The translations under genes were made by a program, and so were the position numbers. A stretch of 64,000 bases of DNA, from the NCBI GenBank assembly GCA_964059195.1, contig CAXKWD010000007.1:62558705-62622704 (forward strand). The letters run 5' to 3'. This document shows positions 11,831-24,076 of the stretch, in pieces. The DNA comes from Ectobius pallidus (taxonomy: Eukaryota > Arthropoda > Insecta > Blattodea > Ectobiidae). Below the pieces are notes generated by a model. The model searched no databases, had not been told where the DNA came from, and saw nothing but the letters and a program-made list of their open reading frames with translations. Every line of letters begins with the position of its first letter. The first letter of the stretch is position 1.

Positions 11831-12350
11831 TTACAGCTTATCTAAATCTATCGAATTAATGAATGAGATTAGTTCTTGTGTATAATAGCGCATTAATTTG
11901 ATTTTGTCAAATGTCCATTTTCCATGTTTACTTATCATATTGCTCTTAAAAATTTGCCTTTCCCTTTCAAGTTTGATACATTTAAATAGTAGGTGATCCA
12001 CTGTTTGTTCTTCGTTTCCACACGTACACATAGGACTGGTTGTTATATTAAATCGGAAATAGTATGAGTTCATTTTCCCATGGCCTGTTAAGAAGCTAGT
12101 TATTTTTCCACTTAGCGGTACGTTTATTTTTAACCTGTCTTTTATACTGGGGAGAAACGACTTTGTCACTGTACCGTTTTTTGTACTGTTCCATTCTTCT
12201 TCCCATTATTAACACTTATTGTCTGTAGTTCGTTTAGCACTGAACTTAGTGGTTTACGATCGTAACTCACTGGTATGTCGTCGTTCCCTGCAGCCTCTTT
12301 TGCTATACGGTCAGCTGTTTCGTTACCGGTATTCCCGTTGTGTGCCTATA
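11831..12350 (-). pseudogene. LINE tail: RNase H end plus Cys knuckle
   Basis: The minus-strand frame 11831-12169 has 'CTCGNEEQTVDHLLFKC', the C-terminal knuckle of I/jockey-type ORF2. In 12180-12350 the segment 'GNETADRIAKEAAG' is the conserved end of an RNase H domain. Stops and a frameshift separate them. 5'-truncated fragment; the 3' end is probably near 11650. Confidence 0.7.
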
Positions 12351-12359
12351 TGCTGATAC

Positions 12360-13660
12360 TAAATTCTGTTCAACATGGGAAGTGCACCTACAGTATATTA
12401 ATGTATGTAAAATATTACAGAAATCTAATGTTCCACTGTGGATAGTGTTTAATGCTAAAATCTGTTTTCTCTTATTATCTAAAGCATTATTATACCAAGC
12501 AGGTCTACCCTATTTTTAGAATTTCTGTTATGATCAAATATTACATTTTTAAATGGAAAACACACATCAGATAGATTTTAAAATATTTAAAAAAACATTA
12601 AAATTGTCGTAAACTGCAGTATCGCATTGTACATTGTTAAGATAAGAAATAAAATTATTCATATTGTTTTGGACATGTTCCGAGAAAGCACACATTTAGT
12701 ATACTGGCTACTGTCGTTATTCTTCCAGTTAACATTAGTTACCGTCCAAGAACCGCTAGCTCTATTTACTGCTTTCTTAATCTAAAACAATACAGAAAAA
12801 CCTGCTGTATTAACCATATTTAACTTGGGCGGGATTGGTTGTCACATGAGTCATGGGATTGAAGTCACACGTGACAACCAACCACTTGACGCCATTTCGG
12901 AATTCCATTGCTCTACCAAGCAAAATCAGAAAATAATATAGCAATATACTCCTAAATAAATGTATTCTTTAACATAATATAGAAAATATTTGTAAACTTC
13001 CCCGTTTACAATGAAGTAGAAGTAAACTTCAGAGCAGCAATTTTATTTTCAACACAGCAAATCACAAATCTTTCGGTAATGGACACAAAACTAACACCTG
13101 CTTCGTAGAAAGCTGCAAAGCGGTGCTAATGGTCAAGGGAGCATCTTTCCCGCTTAAAACCAATCACTCCTGTCATCTGTGTATTCAGTTACTTACTAAT
13201 GAGACAACCAACACTTGTGACAACCAAGACCGGTCTCCCCTACAATGTATGCCTTCCTCTACCTTTCAAGGATAATAAATAAAATTAACTTAAAAAAATA
13301 AAAATTCGAGTTCACAGCCCACAGAAGAATTGCATGTTAATTTAGACTAATGCGCACACGTTTTTAAAGTGTTTTTGTCTGCAGTAATTTAGTTATAATC
13401 ATAATTTTTCCGGGTGTAACAAGGATGGGAGTCAGAAGCGGAGTAGGCGCTTCAGGCCAAGGGTGCGTGGGGACATGTCCCCCCTGGCCGGCAAGGGCCT
13501 GGTGGCACAGTGCCGTATTTAAGACTAGGCAGCTGCCTAGGGCGGCAGATTTGAAGGGGCGGCTTTTAAGCTGTTACTTTTTTTTAGATTCTATTCATAA
13601 CTCTTCAAAATAGTACTAATGTAACGCACAATGAAATAGAAATGAATAACATTGACAACA
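12360..13660. other. Intergenic with a short palindrome and a hAT-like terminus
   Basis: No gene. A hairpin-forming 'ggttgtcac...gtgacaacc' pair lies near 12838-12883, and a related gtgacaaccaa word recurs at 13218. At 13508 'cagtgccgtatttaagac' resembles a hAT-type terminus, but no partner end was found. Confidence 0.4.
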
Positions 13661-13768
13661 ATACGCACCTGTTTATTTATTTAATTCAATTCAATTTATT
13701 CACAATCAGAATACAAGATTCATGGCTTCGTCAAGGACTTTACATAATAAACATACAATACTAAATAA

Positions 13769-13790
13769 AAAGAAAGAAAGAAAGAAAGAA
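13769..13790. repeat. (AAAG)n microsatellite
   Basis: About five aaag units near the 3' end of the CR1-like LINE. Confidence 0.85.
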
Positions 13791-13899
13791 AAAAGACTTA
13801 AGTACATATTACAGGTATTAAAAATAATATACGAACTAATTGAGTCAACATTACTCAATAGTAAAATAAAATAAGGTGAATCTACAAAATATTACTCAT

Positions 13900-16737
13900 C
13901 TAATAACAAAAATATTCATCTACAGAATAGTACGATTCATTACATAGGAAAGCAGATAATTGAATCTTGAATTTGGTAAAATTTTCAATTTCTTTAATTT
14001 TGGTAGGTAATTTATTGAAGAGTTGTATTCCATTATGTGTGAGAGAATTTTCAAATAATTTTGTATTGTGACTGATTAAGGCTAAATTCGATTTTCCTCT
14101 TGTATTATGAGAATGTATTACTGAATTTGTTTTGAATTTATTAATGAACGATTTTACGTGCAAAATAACATAGAATATGTGCATATATGGTAACGTCTTA
14201 ATGCTTAACTATTAAAAATATTGTTTACAGCTTTCGAATCTTGGAATATTACAGATTATTCGTACTACTCTTTTTTGTACCCTGAAAACTCTATTGGAAA
14301 TCTTCATTCCCCCCCAAAACATTATACCCTGTTTTAATAGGCAATGAAAATAAGCAAAATACACTGTTCTAATAATATTCATATGAACCGAATTCTTTAA
14401 CGTTTTAAAGGCAAAACAAAATTTACTAAGTTGTTTCGTCAAGTTATCTACATGGACTTTCCAATTTAAATTTTCATCAATCCATACACCTAAAAATGTT
14501 GTGTGATGTTTGTAAGAAATCTTCGTATCATTTTAAATAAAATCAGGGAAAATGAAACTTTTGTTTACTTTATGATGGAAACCAATTGAAACTGTTTTAT
14601 CGATATTTATAATAAGACCATTTTCATGAAACCAGGGTATGAATCTCTCTTTTAATTTCTCTAGATTTAGATTTACTTCATTTATATCCCTTCCTGAAAT
14701 TAAAACATTTGTATCATCAGCAAACATTGTTAATTTGATATCATTACAATTTTCGATAGTTTTATCTAAATCATTTATATATATTAAGAATAAAAGTGGT
14801 CCTAATATGGAGCCCTGTGGGACACCACAATGAACATCATTTACTTGAGAATATATGGGCTTTGGCTCCTTCTTTGTTGTGTCCAAGTCATTCCATTCAA
14901 CTATCTGCTTTCTATTTTTAAAATAAGATTCAAACCATTTATTTGCAATTCCCCTGATACCACAAGAATTTAATTTTGATAAAAAAATGTCATGATTTAC
15001 TAAATCAAAGGCTTTAGATAAATCCAAGAATAAGCCAATGCAAACTTTCTTACTGTCTAATTTTCTGTATATGTCTTCTAAAAATTGTTCCAATGCTGTA
15101 TCAGTGGATTTACTTTTACGGAAACCATTTTGACTATTCGTTAAAATTTCGTACTTATTAAAAAAAGTAATTAATCTGTTATAAACAGCTCTTTCAAGAA
15201 TTTTTGAAAATGTGGAGAGTATTGCTATAGGACGATAGTTTCCTAATTCATCCTTAGCGCCTTTCTTAAACAGAGGTTTTATTTAAGCAATTTTTAGGTT
15301 TTCGGGAACTTCACCAATAGAAAGCGATAAATTTATTAGAAATGATAACGGCCCTAGTAAATATGCGTAACATCTTTTAATTAGAAAACTAGAAATTTCG
15401 TCAAATCCACTTGATTTTTTTATTTTTTAGGTCCTTAATTATGTTCGAGACTTCGCCTTCATTAACGGGCGTGAAAAAAATTGACGTAGCAAGATTTTGG
15501 CTATTTCTTGAAGTTACACTATTTCCTATTTTAGGGTGACTCTTCAGCCTTTTGGCAATATTAACAAAATAATCATTAAATGCATTAGCAATTGTTCTAG
15601 GTTCAGACACGAGTTGACCGTTAAGTTTTATAGTATTTGTTTTATCAGTTTTTACTGAATTGTTTTTATTTAACTCATTTTTAATTACGTCCCATATTCG
15701 TTTGGATTTACTCATAGATTCTAGAACGACTTTACTATTGTACATTTTTTTAGCTTCTCTGACAACTGCATTGTAAACTTTTTATAATTTTGAAAATAGT
15801 TTATAAATTCAGGGGATGCGTTGTTGGTTTTGACAAATCTGCTAAGGGATTTAAGTGTTTCGTATGATTTGCGGATACCTCTTGTAATCCATCTATTAAC
15901 AATTCGTTCTTTTTTTAAAAATATTAATTCTTTTAATTGGAAATGCAATGTTGTAACAATAAGTGACAGAGTATAAAAAATTGTCAGTTGCAGCGTCAAT
16001 ATCAGTTTGCTCGTAAATTTTGTTCCAATCTTCCTTAGAGAGAAGACAGTTAAAATAATTTATAGTTTCTTCATTAATTATTCTAATATTTTTATAAAGC
16101 ATCTCATTAGTTTTAATGTTGACATTACATTTATTTAATATATTATCTAGTGTTGACAGTTGTCCGAAATGATCTGATAAGCCTATTTCAAATACAACAA
16201 TCGAAGACTGCGAATTTGAATTTAGAAAGATCTGATCAATAGCAGTTTGAGATGTAAATCTAACTCTGGTTGGTTCATTTATCTGAGCTTGCATACCAAA
16301 TTCATATAAGAGATTTTCTAGTTCTCTCTTATCATGGTTATCTTTTAAACAATCTATATTCAAGTCTCCCACAAGTATAATTTGCATTTTGTTTTTTTGC
16401 ACATTACCAAAAAGTATTTCGAGATTATGAAAAAAATCTTAAAATTACTACTTGGATTTCTATAAATACATATTATGATAATCTTGTAATATACGAGATT
16501 AACCACACTGCATTCGAAATGTTCTTCTACATCTAGAGACTCAAATTTGTTTATCGAAAGTGATTTATTACTAGACTTCACGTAAATGCATGAACCCCCA
16601 TTTTTCTTATTTTTTCTGCAAAATTTACTAATAAGATAATAATTTGGAAAACAGTAATAGTCGATTTCATCTTCAGACAACCAGTGTTCTGTGAAACACA
16701 TTACATCTATCTCTGTGCCAGAATTTTTTAACAACAC
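13900..16737 (-). pseudogene. CR1-like ORF2: endonuclease, RT and C-terminal region, broken
   Basis: The endonuclease is in 15896-16737 ('VMCFTEHWL', 'QIILVGDLNIDC', 'TAIDQIFLN', 'GLSDHFGQL'). The RT is in 14533-15745 ('LFLDLSKAFDLVNH', 'GVPQGSILGPLLFLIY', catalytic box MFADD). The thumb and tail are in 13900-14442. The frame changes between these blocks, so no full protein is made. Motif order is normal for a CR1/jockey ORF2. Confidence 0.85.
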
Positions 16738-16936
16738 TTCTACATTAGACTGTTTGTTTCTAAGGCTTCGTGTATTTAGGTGAAATATGCTAATAGGGCC
16801 TACTATTTTTACATTTGTTAGAGTTTAATGTACCCATAATCTGGTTGACTTTACACTGATCTTGGAAGTCGGATTCTAACTCAATTTTCACTGACTTATT
16901 CAAAATATTGAGACTTTTTGTTTGCGTAGGACTATC

Positions 16937-17626
16937 TCATAAGTTAAGTGTACACTGACTTCTCACTAGTTTACTTGATCTTAACTTCATAACTTCATCA
17001 CAGGCCAGTCTTGTGTCTTCGTTATCTGCTTTGTCCTTACTTTTATTCGCGGCTTTTTCCTGGGTCCACTTTAATGCAATACTAGGTTTTGACTTCGGAT
17101 ATATCGATTCTTTTATTGTCACTGCAATCTTTTTACATATTTCTTCTTTCCCTCTCCCATTTAGGTAAAGGCCATGTTTGGTGAATCCTTCTCGACCTAC
17201 TTCGATATCTACTATTTTCACATTGTCATAGCGTTTCATCATTTTCTTCAGATTTCGGTTAAAATTTAAAACTTCCTGTTTTACTGCTGAAGATTTTTGG
17301 AGATCGTATCTTTGTGGAACACTCATTATTACAATATTTGTGTTGCTGTTAACCTCTGCAAACAAATTTAACTTTTTGAGGCCTGCTTTTGAATTGTTTC
17401 GACTAATGTCGTTTGTGCCTCCCCATATTACAACCACGTCGTTCATATTCATATCTTTTATTTCTGTAACAGCTGTATTTGTTATAGCATCTAAACCAGC
17501 AGCTGGCTTTACGACAGCACGCACGTCGACACTTGAGTCCAAGTTGGATTTAATTTCTGGACCGTTTCCTCTGGCGTGACTATCACCAATTACTAAGACT
17601 TTGTTCTTGTAGCAGGGCCGCCACAT
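16937..17626 (-). CDS. CR1-type ORF1 with SGNH/GDSL hydrolase domain
   Basis: 229 codons from an ATG, still open. Block I is 'VLVIGDSHARG' (about residues 10-20), block III is 'IWGGTNDIS', and the C-terminal His block is 'HGLYLNGRGKEE', so the Ser/Gly/Asn/His set of an SGNH esterase is visible. CR1-group LINEs carry such an esterase in ORF1, possibly for membrane or RNP interaction. Its integrity contrasts with the broken ORF2, so it may simply be younger decay rather than function. Confidence 0.8.
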   Translation of the reverse strand: MWRPCYKNKVLVIGDSHARGNGPEIKSNLDSSVDVRAVVKPAAGLDAITNTAVTEIKDMNMNDVVVIWGGTNDISRNNSKAGLKKLNLFAEVNSNTNIVIMSVPQRYDLQKSSAVKQEVLNFNRNLKKMMKRYDNVKIVDIEVGREGFTKHGLYLNGRGKEEICKKIAVTIKESIYPKSKPSIALKWTQEKAANKSKDKADNEDTRLACDEVMKLRSSKLVRSQCTLNL

Positions 17627-17639
17627 CTCGGGGTCGGGG

Positions 17640-17870
17640 CCAGGTCCATTTACTGGTCACGGGCTCCTCATCGATCGCCGACCATCCTCATACAGTTGTC
17701 TGATTTAAGTAAATAAAAAAGGATAGTTTACTTTGACCATATTAATTGGTGTAAACACTGTAAACTTGTGTTATGTTGGTCGTTAGTTATCAAATGATAC
17801 CAGAAACCATATTTCCAACATTTTTTATTACTTATTTACTCACTTACTTACTTACTTGCTTCTCATTGGC
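17640..17870. other. Spacer between two LINEs
   Basis: No gene. A short ttac-repeat tract occurs at 17836-17860. Confidence 0.5.
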
Positions 17871-17889
17871 AATAAACAATTCCTCAGCA

Positions 17890-18995
17890 AGCTAAAGGAA
17901 TACTATCTATTTTATGGAACCCGAAGGTTCATTGCCGAGCATACCTGAGCCCACCATTCAACCCTTTTCTGTGGTAACTCCATCCAATCATCCCTCGCAA
18001 ATGCTACTTCCCTTAAATCTAACCTAACCTTGTCCTCCCACCTACGTCAGGTGGTCCTTTCCCTTCGGGTCTCCCTGTCAATATTTTTGAGACGTGTCTT
18101 TCCTCTCCCATGCGAGCAACATGTCCAGCCCATTTCATCCTCCCTGATTTAATTACCCTTACTATATCCGGTGACGTCATGAAGCTCGTCGTTATGAAGT
18201 TTTCTCCAGTCCCATTTTCACCCCTCTTTGGCCCAAACATTTTCCTAAGCACCCCGTTTTCGAACACTCTTAGATCATGTTCTTCCCGACCAGTAAGCGG
18301 TCATGTCTCACATCCATATAATACAAACGGCAAAATAATAATCTTATAAATCTTTATTTTTAGATTTCTGGATAGAAGACGAGAAGATAGAGTTTTTGAA
18401 CTGCATAATAACAACCTTTTCCTTATTTGAGTCTACACTTAACTTCTACCTTAATATTATTTGTGTCTGTAATTACTGCTTTCAGATATTTGAATTTCTC
18501 CACTTGTTGGAACGATTTACGGCTATTCTAATATTTCGTAGAATATTATTTTGACGTTTCATAACCGTATACTTAGTTTTTTCTGTATTAATTTCCAATC
18601 CGACATTCTTGCAGGCATCGAAAAGACTTTCTGCATTTCTCTCGATTGTGTTTAAGTCATCGCCCAACAGACAAACGTCATCTGCGTAAGGTAAAATTGG
18701 GTGACTGCCATTTAATTCTAGGCCTGTCTTGTTTTTCCTGATTTGTTCTAATGTCATATTCCAAAGCTAAATTAAAAAGTAAAGGCAATAGTGCATCTCC
18801 TTGCTTCAATCTGCTTCTAATGGCAAACCTATCTGATATAAATTTCCCTACGCTGACTCTGCTACAGGTTTCAATTAGACACATTTTGATCAGCCTAATT
18901 AACTTCTTTGGTATCCCAAACTCAATGAGGATATTATACAGTTTTTCTCGCCTAACTCAATCATATGCTATTTTTAAATCTATGTATAGCTGGTG
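17890..18995 (-). pseudogene. RTE-like LINE, 3' part of RT and tail
   Basis: 'RSRLKQGDALLPLLFNLALEY' region (18678-18884), the box PYADDVCLLGD (18482-18757) and the tail 'RMKWAGHVARMGEE' with 'LTGRPEGKGPPD' (18019-18267) are the sequential hallmarks of RTE-type LINEs. Frameshifts separate them. A second fragment of the same family lies at 62862-63210 on the other strand. Confidence 0.82.
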
Positions 18996-19048
18996 ATCAA
19001 ACTTATTATATTCCCACTTTTTCTCCAAGATTTGGCGAATACAAAATA

Positions 19049-19927
19049 CAGTGTGTCCCACGCAAGAGTTGGCCAATCATGCGGGTTTCTGCGTCGCGCC
19101 AACTACAGCTCTAACTCCCGAGCGAGCGGGTGAAATATCTACGCTAATAAAGCCGCTAATGGCGTTATGATTCAGGTTCTCACATTTACAGTTGGAATTA
19201 CAATGAAAATAACCACGTACCTCATCATGAGAGATGTTGGAAATGTCCCCCTCTTGCATCCACACAACACTGGAACCTTTTTAAGAAATTTTCTTTCACG
19301 CGCATAAATTCAGCTTCCGAGATAGAAACACCGTGCTTTTGTTGGGAGAGAACTCGTCTTTTTTAAATCCACGAATTGTATCAAAATAAAATGAGGTAAC
19401 TGATATAAGAACGTGCCAGAATGCTTTTTTTAATCAGATTTTGCCAGATAAATCACATGTGTTTTTCTTTGTGAGAACCTGAACCATTACACCATCAGCG
19501 GGCTTTATTAGTGTAGATATTTCACCCGTTTCCTTTGTAATGTACGGGAAGTTGACCTATACACTTTATTTTTCAAGTTTCTCCAAAAATAATATTCACA
19601 TACTGTTAGAAGAACTTAAAGACATAGGCCTATCATAAGAGAAATTAACTCTGTCTCGGAAGCTGAACTTATGAGCGTGAAAGAAAATTTCCTAAAAAGG
19701 TGTCAGTGTTGTGTGGATGCAAGAGGAGAACATTTCCAACATCTCTTGTGATGAAGTACGTGTTTGTTTTCATTGTAATTTTAACTGTAAATGTGAGAAC
19801 CTAAATCGTAACACCGGTCGCGGCTTCATTAGCGTAGATATTTCACCCGATCGCTCGGGAGTTGGAGCTGTGCCCGCCGCGCCGCAGGAACCCGCGTCAT
19901 TGGCCAACTCTTGCGTGGGACACACTG
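19049..19927. mobile_element. Tc1/mariner-like MITE with ~270-bp TIRs
   Basis: The ends are cagtgtgtccc...gggacacactg, flanked by TA (19047-19048 and 19928-19929). The arms are similar over about 270 bp (19049-19330 and 19670-19927). Each arm contains the same short frame starting MWMQE (minus 19077-19265, plus 19711-19962), so those frames are TIR copies, not two genes. 879 bp; no transposase. Confidence 0.88.
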
Positions 19928-19929
19928 TA

Positions 19930-20740
19930 TATGAGTACATATATCAGTATTTTTATTACTAGGCCTTATAATAGTATTTGTTTTTTGTTCTAAATTGTGT
20001 TTATCCTGATCAGTAAATCATTGTGTTGAAACGTCTAAATACAAAATTTGACACTACTTTAAATGAATATATTGTGTTTTTATTACAATCAAAACAATTT
20101 CAAGAACCAAGCATAAACAAAATAAGGAGTGTAAATATTCAAGAAGCAAAAACTGAAACATTACAGCGGTATTATATTATACCAATAGTTGAAAAATGAA
20201 AATAAAAGCAGGGCTATTTGCTAAAATATGTTACAAACATAATACCAATATAAACACCTAATTAATTTAGCACAAACTAAATCGGCATTTTGAATAAACG
20301 TAGTGCATGTTTCCACCAATTGAGAAGCTTAGCCTGACTGCGGGCATGCGCATGTCAACTTCACTTTTAAAGATTACCGCAGAGTGAAGGGTCATGTTGA
20401 ATACTCAATAACTAAACACAAGGAATGAAAGCAATCCTCATTAACACGATCACCTGGCGTGCAATGCGAAATACTCAGAATATATTATTTGTAAAGTGCA
20501 TGAAATCAGGCAGTAATTGCACTGGAATTTTAAACTGAAGTTTATAAAACGTATCCCTGGCAAGCAATAAATTTTATTCCATGAGCCAGGGAAAATGTTT
20601 GACGAGAGGGGGAAATCCCCCATCCCCTAATTAATTCAAGCCCTGGCTTAGACTCTTCACTTCTCCGTGGAACTTCCTTCTCGTTACTCATGTGGCGGCC
20701 CTGTCTTGTAGGATATTTTCTTTTTGTATTTGAGCGAAAC
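19930..20740. other. Intergenic, no gene recognised
   Basis: AT-rich sequence with no supported feature. Confidence 0.45.
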
Positions 20741-20742
20741 TA

Positions 20743-21499
20743 CAGTCGGTCAAATAAAAAACGTCGGGACTCGTATGCAGTTAAAATTAAAGTTTTATTG
20801 CATTAGTTCACAAGTTTCCTATAAAAAACATAAAATACAGGTCATTTTCGGAACATATGAGGCCATGCGACAGGAGGGAAGAAATGAACAACGAGGGAAA
20901 AATGAAAAACGCAGAAAGCGCAATACACGATATTCAACTTAATGTATTGTCATAATTCATTTTGCTTTGTCATCGCACCACATACAAATGCTAGCTTGAG
21001 AGAAAGTGTAGTTAGGGCTGTAATTGACCTGCATTTTTCGGCCTCTGAAGCAGCGAGAAGGTTCCATATTTCTTAAAGAGGTGGGTACTTCACTATAATG
21101 CGACCGGAAGTTTTCATAGGAATCGTGGATCTGGCCGGCGTATTTCGATGCTAGATTGGTGGCAGAAGTTAAACGTAAGTTATTGATTTTGCACTACAAG
21201 TACCGGTAATATAAAATAAAATCTTAAAAAAATGCTCCTTGAATAATCATATTCCTTGCGAATTTATTAATTATTAATATTCTAAGAATTTGCAACCAAG
21301 AATATGGCGGATGTGAGACATATAGCCACAGCCTCCTATACATGTTCGTTTTGGAACAAAACTGACTAAATAATCAAGAAAATACATGGAGAGACAAGAG
21401 GCACGTGTGAACCTAACCTTAAGTCTTCCTGTACATGCGCATATGCTCGTTCGTGATACTTAATCAAATACCACCCGACATTTTTTATTTGACCGACTG
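20743..21499. mobile_element. Tc1/mariner-like element, copy 1 (757 bp)
   Basis: Starts cagtcggtcaaataaaaaac and ends with its inverted form, after a TA at 20741-20742. The body is closely related to copy 2, which follows immediately. Confidence 0.9.
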
Positions 21500-21501
21500 T
21501 A

Positions 21502-22275
21502 CAGTCGGTCAAATAAAAAACGTCGGGACTCGTATGCAGTTAAAATCAAAGTTTTAACCCATTAGTTCACAAGTTTCCTATAAAAAACATAAAATACAGG
21601 TCATTTTCGGAACATATGAGGCCATGCGACAGGAGGGAAAAAATGAATAACGAGGGGAAAAATGAACAACGCGGAAAGCTCAACACACGATATTCAACTT
21701 AATGTATTGTCATAATTCATTTTGCTTTGTGTCATCGCCACATACAAATGCTAAAGTGAGAGAAAGTGTAGTTAGGGCTGTAATTGACCTGTATTTTTCG
21801 GCCTCTGAAGCAGCGAGAAGGTTCCATATTTATGAAAGAGCAGCTCAGTGGTGGGAACTTTACTATAATGTGACCGGAAGTTTTCATAGGAAGCGTGGAT
21901 CTGCGGAAGGCCGCGTATTTCGATGCTAGATTGGTTGCAGAAGTTGAGCGTAAGTAATTGATTTTGCACTAGAAGTACCGGTATTATAAAATAAAATCTT
22001 TAAAAAATGCTCCTTGAATAAACATATTCCTCGCGAATCTATTAATTATTAATATTATAAAAATTTGCAACCAAGAATATGGCGGATTTGAGGCATATAG
22101 CCACAGCCTTCTATACATGTTTGTTTTGGAACAAAACTGACTAAATAATCAAGAAAATACATGGATAGACAAGAGGCGTGTGTGAACCTAACCTTAAGTC
22201 TTCCTGTACATGCGCATATGCTCGTTCGTGATACTTAATCAAATACCGCCCGACGTTTTTTTATTTGACCGACTG
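21502..22275. mobile_element. Tc1/mariner-like element, copy 2 (774 bp)
   Basis: Same TIRs and body as copy 1, separated from it by only the dinucleotide TA (21500-21501), and followed by TA (22276-22277). It retains a helix-turn-helix-like segment of a transposase near 21740-21900. Confidence 0.9.
21702..21929 (+). pseudogene. Transposase HTH remnant in copy 2
   Basis: The frame includes 'RESVVRAVIDLYFSASEAAR', which reads like the first DNA-binding helices of a Tc1/pogo-type transposase. No DDE catalytic region follows, so it is a relic. The equivalent segment of copy 1 (about 20990-21150) is more disrupted. Confidence 0.5.
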
Positions 22276-22279
22276 TACA

Positions 22280-23340
22280 TGATTCACAAAATCACCAGGT
22301 ATTTTGTTTTTGACTTTGAGCGGAATTTTACGGTTCACAGTATCATCAGGCAGTGGCGGATCGTGGGTGTAGAAACAGGGTGTTGCATTATTGTACAGGA
22401 ACTAAATACATACAAATACATGCTGATAATACATAAATACTCGCTTCGCTCCTTTGGGGGTCTGCCTCCAAACCCCCAGTGTGATTTTCATAAAAAGCTT
22501 TATCTTCAATACAGTGTCAGTTCATAAAGAAATCTTTGTATTTAATTACTGTTTAGCCATACTTAACCTTTTAAAATGTGCAGAACGACTTGGTTTCTAG
22601 CTCTTCTGGAAGTGAGTCAACATTAATGCCAGTGAACATTTTGAAATTTGGGGGGGGGTAAAAAGTTAAGATTTCGAACTTTTTGGAACTTTCCCGTCGA
22701 TTATAGGCTAAATGCTATAAGGCTGCCAAATGTCAAGTTTTTAGCTCATGGAAAAGTGGGTAACATTAATGTCAGTGAATGGGTGATTTAAACTGTGCTA
22801 GATGTGAATGGCGTTAGGCTAAACAGTCAGTTTTTCCATACTTGTAGGGCAGCAAGAATCGCCAAATTTGGCATACTTATGAAAGTTGGATGTACCAATA
22901 TTTCTGCGACATTTTATGACTCTAGCTGTTCAATAAGTTGTACAAAATTACATAATGTATAGAAAAAGTGCACAATTTAGTTAAAATAAAAATATCAAAC
23001 TCTATCTAAGGCATAACCGATGGCGATACAACAAAAAGACACAGGAGCAATTTGTAGGTCTCCCAAAACCCGTTACTGGAAGTGCAATCGGTTTTGTGAT
23101 AAGACTTACCGTTTACCTACTTGGTCTATAAGCTTTAAAAAAAAAGTCTGCAGCGACGTTAAAGCTTCACCCGCCATTTTGAACGTTTTTTGAGGGGCAT
23201 AAAATAAAGTAATAACTTTTTAGAATTTTACCAATGTTTTAAGGCTAAAAGCAAGTGTGCTAAATTTCAAGTTTCTAGCTCATCTGGAAGTGAGTAAACA
23301 TTGCCAGTAAGTCAACCATGTAACTTTATATTATTGGGAT
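22280..23340. other. Intergenic, no gene recognised
   Basis: Two phrases, ctagctcntctggaagtgag and a g-rich run near 22650, recur loosely at 22600, 22740 and 23275. This suggests a degenerate repeat, but no element ends were found. Confidence 0.4.
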
Positions 23341-23346
23341 ACTATA

Positions 23347-23650
23347 GTGTGCATGGTCTCGTGGTTAGCGTCGCTGGCCATGGATCCACAGACTGGGTTC
23401 GATCCCCAGTACCTACTCGAACTTTTCTGAGGTATGGAGGTCTCTAACGGGGTGTACCAGCCTCGTGATACAAACTGAGGAGAGACTTGATTGAGAAGTA
23501 GCGGCTCTGGTCACGGAAACCATCAATAACGGCCGTGTGTGTATCGGCATTCTGACCACAAGACCTCAATCCTGCTTTCTGCCTATGGTAGATGACGCAG
23601 ATTCCTACAGAGATTTAGAGTCATGGAGTTCAGTTTAGTGTCTAATAGAA
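23347..23650 (+). mobile_element. tRNA-derived SINE
   Basis: A-box-like tggtctcgtggttagcg and B-box-like gggttcgatcccc are spaced as in a tRNA and followed by a ~230-bp unrelated body. The 5' start is clear; the 3' end is approximate. Confidence 0.78.
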
Positions 23651-24076
23651 TGGTGAAATTAGCAATATAGATCTCGCCACAAAGTGATTACATTGGCAAT
23701 TGGCATCTCTGTAAGGGACTTCATACCCCGCGCTCTTGGTAAAAAGGAAATCTCATGCAGCCGACGCGTAGAAAAGCTCGTGTGCTTCAGAGCGCTCTAG
23801 CGGTGAAGACAAGAATCATGCTTAGTCGTTGCAGATTGTCCTGCAACGCCCAAGCCCTGAAAGTACGGGAGATTTACCAGGAAGTCAAGCATCTCGCACA
23901 CGGGTAGCACACGCTGCTCGCCCGCAGAATGAGGCAGGAAGTCGTTGCAAATCCAAAGCAACAACCAACCCGAATTTACACGTTTAAATGATTTAAAATG
24001 GCAAAATATCTTGTGAAGCATGTTTTCGGCCAATAAGAACCTATCACAAAGGCGATTTCGAAGTAGTTTATTAGTA

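Larger units (their letters stand above)
13672..17640 (-). mobile_element. CR1-like LINE, about 4 kb, decayed
   Basis: On the minus strand: an ORF1 with SGNH hydrolase fold (16937-17626), then endonuclease, RT and a C-terminal region. The 3' end is an AATAAA-rich tail near 13680-13700. An esterase-type ORF1 is characteristic of the CR1 group. Boundaries are approximate because no target duplication was found. Confidence 0.82.

Noticed and set aside
22344..22520. Possible hAT-type terminus starting cagtggcggatcgtgg
   Set aside because: No matching right end or flanking duplication could be found.
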